A stretch of 64,000 bases of DNA from NCBI GenBank assembly GCA_036172665.1, contig CM069876.1, positions 42,253,001-42,317,000 on the forward strand, read 5' to 3'. This DNA is from Prosopocoilus inquinatus (taxonomy: Eukaryota > Arthropoda > Insecta > Coleoptera > Lucanidae). A model generated the notes under the pieces. The model was not told where the DNA came from and did not search any database. It worked only from the letters and a program-made list of their open reading frames with translations. Shown one piece after another: positions 12,991 through 24,961 of this stretch. Numbering within the stretch: position 1 is the stretch's first letter; every line of letters starts with the position of its first letter. Both the position numbers and the translations under genes were made by a program.

Positions 12991-15900
12991 TTTTTGATTC
13001 TGAGGTTACAATTACAAGAGCCCAAATGGGTGACCCAGGGACAAGGAAACATAAATGGTAGATGACTGAGGGGTCATCAGGCATACCAATCTTTTTAATT
13101 TTAAACTTAAATTGAAACTATTTTAGTTTTATTGTGGAATTCCTTTGGTTTAGGCTGTTTTCCATTTCTCCAGCGGCTTTATCAGAAGTCAAAACATTCA
13201 AAACTTCCAATTTCGTGTCTTCCTATTTTTGATCTTCTTCTGATTAACATGTTTGTTATTATTTAAATAATTAAATTGCTTTTTCTTCTTTTTCTTCTTC
13301 TCCTGTACCCATTTAAGTTAAGATTTTATAAACTTTTAATCACAGATATAATTACAGGCTTGATAGGTTTGAAATAAGCCTTTAGAAGAGCCTTTTCTTC
13401 GAAATCCCTTCTGTTTATCGTACATTTTGTTTTCAATTTATCGCTTTTCTTTAACAGTTGGGCGCAATACCATCTTTCATGTGGCCATGGAAGAAGATAT
13501 TTCTATGATTCAAGTTTTTAGGTTTCGAGTTTCCAATTCATTAAGTATTATTGGTTGCTTATCTTTTTCTCTTCTTTTCTGAACGGTCCCTGGTATTATG
13601 CTTGCTTCAGTGATTACCTTGAATTTAAAAACTTGTATAGGACACAGACTGTCCAAAATTAAATATTCCAGAAAGTAATCAAAATAAATTAGAAACATGC
13701 CTAGTCTTGAACAGTTTCCAATATTATGAAAGATTAAAAAAAAATACCCAAAAGCTGTTATATGAAGGAATTGTATTAGATGAGTAAAAAGAATGACAAC
13801 TGAAGCCAACGAAAATCTAAAATTAATGTTGAAGGAGACAATGGGAGATCAAAGTACATAAATTTGGTGGATAAAATTAACAGAATGAAATTAAATCCAA
13901 ATCACACAGCAATATGAAATATCTTCGTCATAAAACGCAACTCGTTGTTATTATCACATTACAACATACAATGTATGCTATGTAGTTACAGGATATTAAT
14001 TAGCGCGGCATTCATTAAATTGATATTATCACCACCCGACACTGTTCTAACTGATGTTTGCATACTTCTAATTAGGTCGACAATCGCAGCTAGGTATAAC
14101 AAGCTCTAAACAGTGCAGCGCGCCAGTTCGCATTAAAAAAAAAAGGTGCAGATTCGAGTTGACATTGACAGATGGTGTTTTTCACTGTTTTAAACCGAGG
14201 TGTCGCTTGCATGTTGGCAACGCACGTTAAGTGTTCAATTAGCGAAACGTTAATGAGGAAAATATATAACGCGTGTCTGCCCGATTATATACGCATAGTT
14301 TAGTATTCGTTTCCCAGAACTAAAGAGAGAAATGTTGATCACACTGTATTTTAGGAGCGTGTTCCGATTTGTTCCTTTTGAAAAATTTGATCACACTATG
14401 TATATTTATGGCTGCGTTCTGATTTTATTTTTTTAATGTCAAAATATACGTGTTCTGTTTTCGTCATTCAAAAGTGATGATTTATTTTGATCGCACTGTA
14501 TTTAGAGCTGCGTTCCGATTTCACTTCTTATTCCCGCAATCTTTCGACGTCAGACGTTTGACTGTTTCACCGCAGAAATAGAGTACGATGGGGGGCGGCA
14601 GGGGGGAGAAGAAGGCGAATGGATGGATACAAGGGAACCTCTTAACGACATATTGTTTTCAGTCATCAATCTAAAAGGAGACCTCGCCTGATTAATCTTT
14701 CCGCAATTCAATGTTTACTCGTTCAAGTGTTTCCGTAATCTGCTTTGCGTCCTCGGAATTCACGAGAACTCAATTTGTCTTTCCCATCAAGATTATAAAT
14801 GGGGGGCCGTGTTTCGTGCGATGTTTCAATTAAATGTTGCGCCTGCATTCTTCGGGATTTGAATTGCGAGCCGGGCTCGTGGCGGTGAGGCGTTCGTTTT
14901 TAATTTCGGAGCTGAAAGCGGATTTGCTGTGGGAGTCGTGTTCGTTGTTTGGAATAGTTATGAGAGGATATTAAACATGGTCTACCAATAAAAAAATCAC
15001 TGTAGTATGACCTACCTGGTGTAGAAACAAGATTTGTGCCGAGGAAATTAACTTAATAGCAGCACAGCCAGCAGCTTCAGTCGTGACGGGTGTAGGTGTT
15101 ACATAAATGCAAAAATAAATAAAACGCCACCTAATCTTAAAAGCAGATGAGGAGAACAACAAGGACGAAACTGAGACAAAGCTCTAACGAGTTTTTCAAT
15201 CCACCAGGGCAACAAGTTAACTCCGGCCGTAGCTGTATAAGTGGAGGAACTTCCCCGAGGTCCTGCCGAAACCAAAACAGTCCTGCTTTGTTCGCCAAGG
15301 AATACAGGCAGCCATAAGGCCGCAGCTTCCACATGAAAAGCACACCAATGTGCCCTGGGGATATCGCCAAAGCGACTTTAACTCTGTTAAGTAGCTAAAA
15401 TAGCCATATCCTTGAAGTTCGAAGGAAGCGTTGGGACAAATCGAAATCATCGCAACAGAATCAAACCCAACTGAATAACAATAAAGGAAGCTGATGTTAA
15501 AGATCAAGTGTCAACGCAATCTAATCTCTCCGTCGCCTGCAAATGTTGTAATTCTGGAAACCGGATATAGCAATAAAATTAGAAATGTAAACAAACCGAC
15601 CAAAATAGACGCGATATCGTTTGAAGTTGATGCAGATCATCATGATTCATCAAGAAGAAAAGAGCGTCTGGACTATGGTAAACAAAGCCTAGGTAATTGA
15701 CATTCACGATCACTAAAATCACTAAACAATAAGAACCCATCCTAATCCATCTCACCCCAAGAGAATCCCTAATCAAATTAGGATTGAAATTTTGGTGCTA
15801 TCCTTTGATCTTGCAAATACGCAGAACTACAAGCGCATTTTAAAAAGAGCCATTTAAGTAGCATTCGCCAAAACAACGGCAGACGGCGGAATCGTCACAA

Positions 15901-16514
15901 AACGTGATGTTTATTTGAGGAATGCCACGGCAGGTGCTTTAAATCGAAAGTCGTAAATCGTGCCCATCATCATTCTGATATTTGCCGACAATTTTTTTGA
16001 TGTTACACCTCCGGCAAACAATAAAATGATTACATAGAAAGCCGAAGAGCGGTGGGTTAGCCGAATGCAAAACGGTAAATAACGAATGCACGAGAGATGA
16101 ATCGCGGTTTTTACACTTCTCAGGGATACTTTGCTTATGTACAGGTTGCGCTCCGGAAAGAAACAATACTTTAGTCATAGTACTTTTCATTTGAATTGAA
16201 AAAAATCTGAGCAGGTTTCAAAAGGATAATGTTTAAACGAGGACACAGATGACGTTTTAATGAAAATTAATTTTCTGCTTTATCTGATCGTCGATTTTGG
16301 ATTTTTCTTTGAATTATTATTTAAATACAAAACCATTTTAATCTGCAAGTAACCTGCAATTATGGTTTCCTTCTATTTTTAGCTATTTCTGATTAATTTA
16401 TAATAAATATTTAATAACAAAAACCTATGGCCCATAAAAAATTTGAAATCTTCCACCTTCCGCCGCCGACTTTCGCCGCACTCCGTCTGAGTGTGCGACC
16501 CACATAACTAATTT
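12991..16514. other. No gene recognised
   Basis: AT-rich with a few GC-balanced stretches (14550-14930, 15180-15420). Overlapping minus-strand frames at 15099-15507 are open in several frames at once, which suggests low stop density rather than coding. Confidence 0.5.
14335..14530. repeat. Three short degenerate repeats
   Basis: TTGATCACACTGTAT-like text followed by GCGTTCCGATTT-like text recurs near 14336, 14388 and 14488. Confidence 0.5.
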
Positions 16515-16651
16515 ACTTTTAGATACCATACGTCCAAATAAATTTTTGATGAAGGTAGGCTATGATACTACGATATACATTATTTATACTTCCATGTTCC
16601 ATAGCTTGGTTACCTTCAACAAAATTTTATTTGGACGTATGAAATAAAAGT
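16515..16651. mobile_element. Foldback element, 137 bp
   Basis: Arms of about 50 bases share CATACGTCCAAATAAA and TTTATTTGGACGTATG and continue inward through GAAGGTA/TACCTTC. The spacer is short; the superfamily is unknown. Confidence 0.75.
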
Positions 16652-19249
16652 CTCATCTTAGGTACGTGCAGGACGTGATCTTATTTTCTTCGGTGGAAAA
16701 GCACGATGCTTCGAGGAATATAACTTTAACATTTACATTTTTCATATGTCCTTAAATTTGCTGGTCAACTTGACATTTCAAGGCCTAGGATTGCAAATAA
16801 ACTTTAAAAAAATAAAAAAGATTAACCAAGTGAATAAAAAAAGTATCTGCCGATTACATGTGACTACTAGACACCGGATTTTAGGTAAAATATATATTTA
16901 AAAAGAAATTTGCATATTTCGTTTCATTAGAAATAGTGTAATTTACGATTGGCTGATTTCGCGCGTGGTACAAATTGTATAAAACATACCTTTAACCAAA
17001 ACAAATCGTTCTGAATAAACGAGCTTAGAACTGCAGCATTAATTCGTAAAAATCAGACACACAGAAAGTAAATCATGTTCTGGTTTTCTTAAGTTGTTAC
17101 TTTTATACAATTTTCTTCAAATTCTGTTTATAACTGATAACGAAGATGGTATTGAATTACGCAAAGCTTTCTAAATTCTTTTAATTGTTGGAACCATCTT
17201 CTGAAAAAAGTAAATCTTCATTCTAAATCTTCCAGTTCAATTTTGGCTACTTATTCTAAAGCAAACTACACAAAGTTATTTCAGTGTTTTATTTAGGTCA
17301 GATATTATGGTTGATTCATTTGATTTAAAGTAGACTTCTTGGTTCAGATTCTTCTCCAAAGTGCTCAGGCCTTCATTTCTTTCGGCCTAAAGCTTTATTA
17401 AATCGAATTTTCTTAGCTTTCGCACTCGGGCTAATCGTTTCAGGGTCATGGTATTGCTTGAGCGCGCAGTCAAAGAGTGCGGTTGTACTTTCTTTCCTCT
17501 TGATGACTTAAGAAGTTTGGATCCTTTTGATAACTTAAGAAGTTTGGAGAGCTATTTACTCGTACGGACATAACTCGAATACGGCTTTGTCGGCTTTGGA
17601 AAACCACTCTTATGGCGTTATTGTGTATCATGCATTATTAAGAAGCCTGTGGAAGTTATACACGGGGATAAGCTGCAATTGTGCAATGTATTAAATTCAG
17701 TCATCGCTAATATCTTTGTTCTTTTGTGTCTTTCAGGCTTTTCTCGTCCCTTCAGGTTTTCATTGTCACCTCACCTCAACCTCATTTGTCGTCGATTGCG
17801 TTTATCGCCGGTCCTTCTTTTGCCGAGTATTGTAACGTAGCTTACGTAACAGATCTAGTTTCAAGAATTACCAAGCAATATTTGGGTATTGAACAAAAGG
17901 ACGTCGTTTCGAACGTCCTAACGGCGGACGGCGTGCCAAGAGCAACATCGCCTAAGTGCTTTGAAATTTATGACGTGACGTCATGGAGGCTCTCGCAGAG
18001 TGACGCCATATTTAACTATATACAGCGGTCCCAGGAAGTCCGTGCCCGATTATTTGCTAAGTAAAGATTGTGAATTAATTACAAGTTCATTAATTATTAA
18101 TATTGAGTCACTGTTCAATGGAGGTCCTGAAATAGCTTCTAAAATCTTGCCGTTTGATTTACAGTATAGCTGAATATCTTCTGCATTTTAGGAGTACTTG
18201 TTTTGAAAGCAATAAATTGGGAATGGTTGACGTTCTTCGTCAAATTCACGCGGCCCAACAATTTTTGGTGTAATAGTAGAAACGAAACCTTAGCGAGGCG
18301 TCCGATTAACAAATATTCCCGTTAAACAATAATCATTTCTGGCGCCCTTAAACAAACTATCGTTTAAGATCGACCCACGACCCAAATCTTCACTCGAGCT
18401 AGGGAATTCCACGTAGGTATATCTACGCACTTTTTTCCTACTTTCCATCTGTGTCGTAATTTTGATAAAGCTTCCAGGTAAGTGAAAGGAGTAGGTATTA
18501 GCAGTATTAATAAGTTTTCGCGGTTTCGGATGGATTCAAAAGATTAATTAACGTTCGCTGAGTGGTTTGAGGAATGTTTATCTAACGCTTTCTGAAAGCG
18601 AATTCCAAAATGTTCACCGCGGGAAGTTTGTGGGGGGTTCTTTTTGATGAGTGGCTGTGTTTTGCGGGGTTAAATCCTACGAAGAAATGGTGCTTATGTC
18701 CCCCATAAACACCCTGGAGGCTCAACCAATGTCTGTAAGATGGAAGCTGTTACTCTAGGAAACCAATCGAATGTCTTTTGCGTCTTCCCTAAGGGTAGGA
18801 ATAATTTATATACCCCTTCCCCTTTGTATTTGGCTATTGTGTTCTGTTTACTAATTAATATACTTGATTAAGGGCATTGCAATAGTTTTTTTTTGGGGTA
18901 TGTTTTTGTATTGTAAGTCATTTTCCACAGCTTTCAAATTTCCAAGGTCTGCATCTTACGAAAATGAAAAAGATGTATAAATATACGGTATTTGTGCTTC
19001 TTCGATTTGTGTCGTAAGCGTTCGTGCTTGCGGGCGCCCTGGATGACTCCGCCGACCAGTCTGCGATACATGTGGGCGTGACTAGTCATATTTCGTCTTT
19101 GTTTTCATAGTGTGTTTTCCCTGTCACTTCTATTATTCATGATTTTGATCATCCACACATGTAGTTGTGACTAATCATATTTCATTTGATATGTCACGCG
19201 ACGTGTTTAGCTTCACCCTCGATCGTAGCAGTGGCATCTTGGGCCTTGG
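16652..19249. other. No gene recognised
   Basis: Includes a 112-codon frame (17726-18064) of unknown nature, a ~27-bp tandem duplication near 17499-17555 (ACTTAAGAAGTTTGGA twice), and two copies of TGACTA(G/A)TCATATTTC near 19079 and 19168. Confidence 0.5.
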
Positions 19250-19700
19250 AAACTATTTTTCAATTTTTTTTTAACATTCTTGACAATTTCTTTAATAATT
19301 TTTCCAAATTTTCGTGTAATTTCTTTTTTTTTCAGTCCGGATTGGATTCGTTCGGATTGGTGTCGTTTCTTCAGTTTTTTTCCCCGAAGTTTCAAGAATT
19401 TTTTTTTGTTTAAAATCCAAAATTCTTCATTTTTGACACTTTCTTTCTTTTGACAGTTTCTTTAACAATTTTATTCCCCAATTTTTCGTAATTTCTTTTT
19501 TTCAGTACAAGTTGGATTCGCTCGGATTGTTGCCGATTCTTCAATTTTCTCCCCAAAATTTTCAAGAAATTCTCATTTTTTCGGTTCAATTTTTCAAAAT
19601 TCTTTTCTGGATTCGCTCGGATTGGTTTTGGTCGATTCCTCAATTTTTCCCCAAAATGTTCCGGAAATTCTTAATCATTTTTTTCGTTTTGTTGAATGTT
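19250..19700. repeat. Degenerate tandem repeats around GGATTCGCTCGGATTG
   Basis: The word GGATTCG(T/C)TCGGATTG occurs near 19343, 19512 and 19607, each followed by CCCCAAAATTTTC-like text. T-rich throughout. No gene. Confidence 0.65.
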
Positions 19701-19739
19701 TCAATTTTCTTCGTCAGTCGAATTTTAATCATTTAGTTT

Positions 19740-21196
19740 CGGTTTAATTTTTCAAAATTCTTCATCGGTCAACGTTAAACCATCACCGTTGACCTTGAAA
19801 TTGTTTTTGACATTGTTCGGGGATTTTTTTAATTTTAACAGTCTTTCAGTCTCTTCCTCAAATTTTCTGGGAATTTTAAGGTTTCTCGTTTTAATTCTTC
19901 AAAATTTCTCCATCCGTTATCGTTGCCCCGCAAAAAAATTGACATTACTTTAATTTTTGGGGAAGGCTAAGCTAACCTTATTAGGACTAAATAAAGTATT
20001 AGTAATTAATAATAATTTGAATACTCTTCAACTGCAATTTGTTATTTTTTTATTTTCTTTCTAGACCGGCTTCGCAAAAGTGCATCGTCAGTACAAATAT
20101 AATATAACTTTATCCTCTAGATTAACATGTATAGTATTTGAATTATTATTTTTTCTTTGTTATTTTTGTAGTTAGTCCATTCCCTGCCGCATGCATTTTT
20201 CAAGATGTTCAGTTCTACTTTTACCAATTCTGTATACGGTCTACTAAATGTAGTTACAAGAGTCCATTAGGTCTCCGATGGTGGTAAATTACGAGTATAT
20301 CTTTTGACTACGTATAGCTTTGAATTTTTTGAATACCTGTTCGCTGTATCTCGTTATAAATAGAAATCAGGTATAAAGATGAGAGGAACGCATTTTATCT
20401 GGGCGAGAACTGCGCGTTTAATTAAATCTTAAAAGAATGGCACAAATTTAATAATCTCGTTTTAACCGAAAGTCCCCTGTCATAATTCCTGAAGGGGCGG
20501 GACGGGGGAGTCGAAATTCTTGTCGCACCCGGATTCAGCTAATAATTTCTCCGGGTACGCTTTTTGCAACAAGGTAAATACCGAAGCAAGCGCGACCGAA
20601 AACATCCCAGCCATTTAAAGCGAATTACCAATTAACGAGAACCCCACGCGGCGCGCTCACAAACGAACTAATAAGGCGGGTTAAATATTCAAACGGAGGA
20701 GCACTTACTGACGTTCGCATTATATCATATTATAAACCTGTGCGAGATTCATTCATAGAGAGATACGTAATTAGTAATTTTGCTATGGCAACCAGCTCGA
20801 CGCGATCGCTTTTGCGCCACACCTCTCGATGTAGGTATGGCCTTGCGTTGCAATCCAGCGGCCCCGGAGCTCTTCACTCCTGAGGGCTGCAGCGGTCCCG
20901 GATCAATACCATCCCGGTACCCGCAGGAGACTCACTCACTCGCCCTAACAACGCTACTAAACACTGTGTTGCGGCACCACCATTAAACATTTATGGCCGA
21001 TTACGCCTTTCCCAGTATGCACGTACCGGAGAAGAATACGTGTTTCTACCTTAATCAAACCGTCACCTGTCAGATTTTCCATCCAATCAAACAATACCTT
21101 TTTTTTCCTCTTTTTCCCTGTAAGAAAGATCGCTACTTCAAAATAAAGAACTTATTCTTTCAATCACAGCCTCAAAATACTTTGCGTATTATACAC
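19740..21196. other. No gene recognised
   Basis: AT-rich to about 20.4 kb, then more GC-balanced (20460-20990), with only short uninformative open frames. Confidence 0.5.
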
Positions 21197-21217
21197 GGCT
21201 CGCAAACTGTAACTTTT

Positions 21218-21538
21218 TCAGCCTTGGGCGTTAAAGTCGTCATTATAATACTTTAAAACAGGCCTAATCATGCGAGGGGAATATGTCGGGGTATATTCTC
21301 CTTCTACCATCGCACAGGCAGTGCCGGTTCCCGCTTGACGCTCAGGCGCTTCAATTTCAACAACCAATGATATACAAAACTTATGTAGATAATATTCTTT
21401 ATGGAAAATGTTGTAGTGACGAGCAATATTATACCGTTTTACGCTCAACAGTTTACCACAAATAATACATTCTGCATTACCTGTACTGTTTATAAAACAC
21501 AGGTACTTAAATTCATGTTTGTATTTCACGAGAGCCAA
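21218..21538 (-). pseudogene. BED-type zinc finger fragment, hAT transposase-like (copy 1)
   Basis: The 106-residue reading frame has a C-x2-C-x13-H-x4-H finger (C24, C27, H41, H46) in the context ECIICGKLLSVKRYNIARHY. This fits the N-terminal BED fingers of hAT transposases and their domesticated relatives (ZBED/GTF2IRD2-like proteins). The frame stays open upstream without an ATG (…LPADRVPTEVIKRLALVK), so the N-terminus is uncertain. After the finger it runs into unrelated residues and stops; the catalytic DDE/RNase H body and dimerisation region are missing. It is a truncated relic, or a non-autonomous element that kept the finger. Family assignment is by motif only. Confidence 0.6.
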
Positions 21539-21889
21539 ACGTTTTATAACTTCTGTTGGTACACGATCGGCTGGCAGCCTGGCTCATTCTTACTGACGTT
21601 TCATTGACAACTATCGAATAGTGGGAGATACTACGACGTGGCTCTTCTCGTATTTTATGCCCAGGCCTGCTTTAAAAGATTGAGGTATTTTATTCATGAA
21701 ATAATAGTTAGTAACGTTTGTTCATCAGAATATACAGTACACTTGTATATGAAACAAAAACTGACACATGACATTGACGTTTATAGACGATGCGATTATA
21801 TTTACATAGTGTGTACGGGTCTTGAAGTTTGTAGGTTATAATCAGTTTTAGAAATCTTGTTGCAAATCGTTTTTGATTGCAGTGGATCC

Positions 21890-21955
21890 ATCGAGCATCC
21901 TCTGTGCAGCTGTTTCAGCTCTATTTGGGGCTTCGTCACGTCACAAAGCGATCGC
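21890..21955 (-). ncRNA. Hammerhead type 1 remnant in duplication copy 1
   Basis: GAAAC, the AGCT cap and the stem I strand CAGAGG are recognisable, but the core reads GTGACGA, stem II pairing is weakened and the triplet is GCA. Predicted inactive. Confidence 0.45.
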
Positions 21956-22097
21956 AGGATGACACTACTTAAGCTTTTCGTTATACCTAATCGGTGTTAG
22001 GATTGTTTAGGCGTCGTCATGGTTACGCTATAAAAAGACAAATGATTAATATGCATCGCAGTATGAAGGCTAAAGAGGCTCGCAAACTGTAACTTTT

Positions 22098-22409
22098 TCA
22101 GCTTTGGGCGTTAAAGTAGTCATTATAACACTTTAAAACAGACCTAATCATGCGAGGGGAATATATCGGGGTATATTCTCCTTCTACCGTCGCACAGGCA
22201 GTGCCGGTTCCCGCTTGACGCTCAGTCGCTTCAATTTCAACAACCAACGATATACAAAACTTATGCAGACAATATTCTTTATGGAAAATGTTGTAGTGAC
22301 GAGCAATATTATACCGTTTTACGCTCAACAGTTTACCACAAATAATACATTCTGCATTACCTGTACTGTTTAAAAAACACAGGTGCTTAAATTCATAATT
22401 TTGGTTCAT
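22098..22409 (-). pseudogene. BED-type zinc finger fragment (copy 2), frameshifted
   Basis: Same finger and downstream residues as the copy at 21218-21538 with a few substitutions. A 13-base insertion near 22397-22409 shifts the frame upstream of the finger and creates a stop when the copy-1 reading is followed, so this copy is further decayed. Confidence 0.6.
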
Positions 22410-22781
22410 GTTTGTATTTCACGAGAGCCAAACGTTTTATAACTTCTGTTGGTACACGATCGGCTGGCAGGCTGGCTCATTCTTATTGACGTTTCATTGA
22501 CAACTATCGAATAGTGGGAGATACTACAAACGTGGCTCTTCTCGTATTTTATGCCCAGGCCTGCTTTAAAAGATTGAGGTATTTTATTCATGAAATAATA
22601 GTTAGTAACGTTTGTTCATCAGAATATACAGTACACTTGTATATAAAACAAAAACTGACACATGACATTGACATTTATAGACGATGCGATTATATTTACA
22701 TAGTGTGTACGGGTCTTGAAGTTTGTAGGTTGTACTCAGTTTTAAAATCCTTGTTGCAAATCGTTTTTGATCGTAGTGGAC

Positions 22782-22852
22782 CTCTTGAGCATCCTCTGTG
22801 CAGCTGTTTCAGCTCTATTTGGAGCTTCGTCAGGTCAAAAAGCGATCGCAGG
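22782..22852 (-). ncRNA. Hammerhead type 1 remnant in duplication copy 2
   Basis: Core CTGACGA, stem II AGCTC/GAGCT and GAAAC are present; the triplet is GCA and the 5' stem I strand no longer pairs. Predicted inactive. Confidence 0.45.
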
Positions 22853-23319
22853 ATGACACTACTTAAGCTTTTCCTTATACCTATAATCGGTATTAGGATT
22901 GGTTAGGTGTCGTCACGGTTACGCTACAAAAAGACAAATGATTAATGTGCATCGCAGTATGAAGGCTAAATAGTATAAAGAGCCATACCAACGCCCGATA
23001 TATCCTGAGTATGGTTATAATAAATGTCAAATTAATCGGGAGTTATAATAGTAACGTAACATAACATGACAGTTCCAACAAGTTTTTTTTTCTCTGGCAG
23101 GTTCAAAACCAATTTACAATAAGTATAAGAAAAGAGAGCGAGGTAGTTTTTTCGTCCGCAAGTGTACACTGTACAAATCAGTTTCCCCCACCGCATCTCT
23201 GTGAATACGCGTTCCGTCATTAAAAAAAAATGTGCATATGAAGAACTGACTTGTGCTGTATATTTTATTCAATCTCTTAACTATATTAACATAATAATGC
23301 CATTTCAGTCAACAAAAGT

Positions 23320-23750
23320 ACAGTAGCGAGCATTAAATTTTGGTCGTCACTGTCAATCAAAACTTCAGTTGAAATTCCAGAAGTTAAGATTATCAAAAAA
23401 GGGTCGTAAATAACTTATGAAGTTTTAAGAAATCACTCTCAGTATTCAAAAATTAATTACTTTTAGTAAAATAACGCGGGTCCATCAATTATTTTGGTCC
23501 TGAGTGACTGTGGAATCAAATTTCGCATGGTTGAACTGACGTCTCAGATTTGACTGTCGAAAACCGAAAATACGTTCTTGTTCACATATTTACTGTTTTA
23601 TTGCCTTTTGAAACAGTATTTGCTACTTAAAAATGATTGATTCCACAGCCACCCAGTACTACAATAATTGTTTGACACTCTTTGCAAGTCAAGTAACAAT
23701 TTTTTGACAATCACTGCCGGCCAAACTGTTCTTATTGCTCGTGACTTATA
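23320..23750. mobile_element. MITE related to the 56.3-kb copy, interrupted by another MITE
   Basis: Left part (CAGTAGCGAGCATTAAATTT…) and right part (…TTATTGCTCGTGACT) match the two ends of the 56.3-kb element. The match breaks near 23475 and resumes near 23684. Confidence 0.65.
23475..23683. mobile_element. Nested MITE, ~209 bp
   Basis: Occupies the gap in the host MITE. Its arms share GACTGTGGAATCAA (left) and TTGATTCCACAGCC (right) within imperfect ~40-base inverted repeats. Confidence 0.6.
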
Positions 23751-24682
23751 TGCTTTCAATAACCAAATTGACATAATGTATCACAAAAATTTTAATAATT
23801 CGAATTTAACATAAATGACATGTGATTACTCGTCATACTTGTCACTGTGTGACACTTCACACTTCAATGACAAGTATTCCGTCGCGACTTCCATCGACTT
23901 TTTTAATTCACTTTATTATTTTCCCGTTGTTCCTTGCATGTTTTCTCTTACATTTTCACGCGCCTATTAAATTTCGTGTTAGTTTGACGCAGAAGGAATC
24001 GAATACGTAGTATGTGTCGGGCTTAACGCCGTCAAGTGTGTGCTCGCCTTAAGGCATCAAACCGAGCTATGAAATTTGAATGAATGACTAATCACAACGC
24101 AATATCAACAAATAATTCAAACCAACCGTTAACGGATCCGCCACCAGTTTTAGAATAATCAAAACATGAATCTAAAAACATTGGGCGTGAGTCGGCCAAA
24201 GCAACGTTAAACGTCGTACCGTGACGAAACCTTCCTCGAAAGTCCTCAACAGCAACCAATTGTGTGCCGTCATTGCGGCGCTCACATCGCCGCGAAAATG
24301 GGGAAATGCCTCCTTTAAACAACACCACCAGGCGTTGGGGATGTCGCTACACGACCGATTTCCTCTCGACACCTTACATGTTAATAAAGCAAAACAAACC
24401 TTATATTCGAAGGAAGGGTTTGCACGAACCAATCAGATGGCGTAAAGAAAGCCCAATCGCGTTAAAGGTCGAGAGTGAACGCAATTTACTCTCTCCGTTG
24501 AAATATCAATCCGAAAATTATAATTCTCATATTCTAGTCATGTAAAAAAGTAGGCGGCGCTGGCGGCGGAAGTTTTATTGCATGGACTAATTAATTTAGT
24601 CGATTCCCACTGAAAATACGAGCTGCACCTGCATACGCTCTCAAAAGCTGATGTAATTATTACTAAAAATAAAACTTCTGAA
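23751..24682. other. No gene recognised
   Basis: Overlapping frames at 24092-24545 on both strands have no recognisable domain. Confidence 0.5.
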
Positions 24683-24695
24683 CGTAATTATTTAT

Positions 24696-24960
24696 AAAAA
24701 TTTTGTGCAAATCGTTTTTGATTGCAGTGAGAACCTCGAGCAGCCTCTGGACAGCTGTTTCAGCCCTGCTTGGGGCTTCTTCAGCAGAAACGTAGCTCGA
24801 CATTCCCACTGCAGACCGAAAACGACTTGCACAATTTATTCGCAAATGCGATGTAAGAATGATGAACATATAAAATAGCGACATCTTACTATCGCTTGTT
24901 GACCTAACATTGCAATGTTAGGTCAACAAGCGATAGTAAGATGTCGCTATTTTATATGTT
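24696..24960 (-). mobile_element. Small inserted element carrying the hammerhead motif
   Basis: An identical 13-base direct repeat, CGTAATTATTTAT, lies at 24683-24695 and 24961-24973, as expected for a target-site duplication around a 265-bp insertion. Inside are the hammerhead, flanking inverted segments (about 24705-24729 and 24807-24832) and a long palindrome. The same ribozyme module occurs at 34.1 and 54.6 kb. The layout fits a non-autonomous, ribozyme-bearing retroelement (Penelope-related or retrozyme-like), but no protein is encoded. Confidence 0.6.
24735..24800 (-). ncRNA. Hammerhead ribozyme motif, type 1, best copy
   Basis: Read on the minus strand, the order is stem I strand TTTCTG (24790-24785), core CTGAAGA (24784-24778, fitting C-U-G-A-N-G-A), stem II AGCCC/GGGCT with a 6-base loop (24777-24762), GAAAC (24761-24757), a four-base AGCT cap giving a very short stem III, cleavage triplet GTC (24752-24750) and the second stem I strand CAGAGG (24749-24744). 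A distal helix TCGAG/CTCGA closes stem I around an internal loop. All invariant core positions are present. The stem II closing pair is A-U rather than the usual G-C, which could weaken activity. Self-cleavage is inferred, not shown. Confidence 0.75.
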
Positions 24961-24961
24961 C
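24864..24961. repeat. Perfect 98-bp palindrome without spacer
   Basis: Two 49-base arms are exact reverse complements meeting at 24912/24913 (centre CATTGCAATG). The outermost bases of the right arm reach the target duplication of the surrounding element. The motif GCGACATCTTACTATCG in the arms resembles the start of the hammerhead element at 54.5 kb (about 54536-54552), so the palindrome is probably an inverted duplication of that element's 5' end. Confidence 0.9.

Larger units (their letters stand above)
21197..22076. repeat. ~880-bp direct duplication, copy 1
   Basis: Head-to-tail neighbour of 22077-22971 with only scattered substitutions. Both begin GGCTCGCAAACTGTAAC and end near CGCAGTATGAAGGCTAAA. 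Contains a BED-finger coding remnant and a hammerhead remnant. Confidence 0.9.
22077..22971. repeat. ~895-bp direct duplication, copy 2
   Basis: Second copy, slightly longer because of small insertions, including 13 bases around 22397-22409. The low divergence suggests a fairly recent duplication compared with the surrounding decayed repeats. Confidence 0.9.

Noticed and set aside
12128..12997. Signal-peptide-like hydrophobic short frames
   Set aside because: Explained by the pyrimidine-rich degenerate tandem repeats.
15099..15507. Overlapping minus-strand frames that might be a gene fragment
   Set aside because: Open in two or three frames at once, no protein family recognised.
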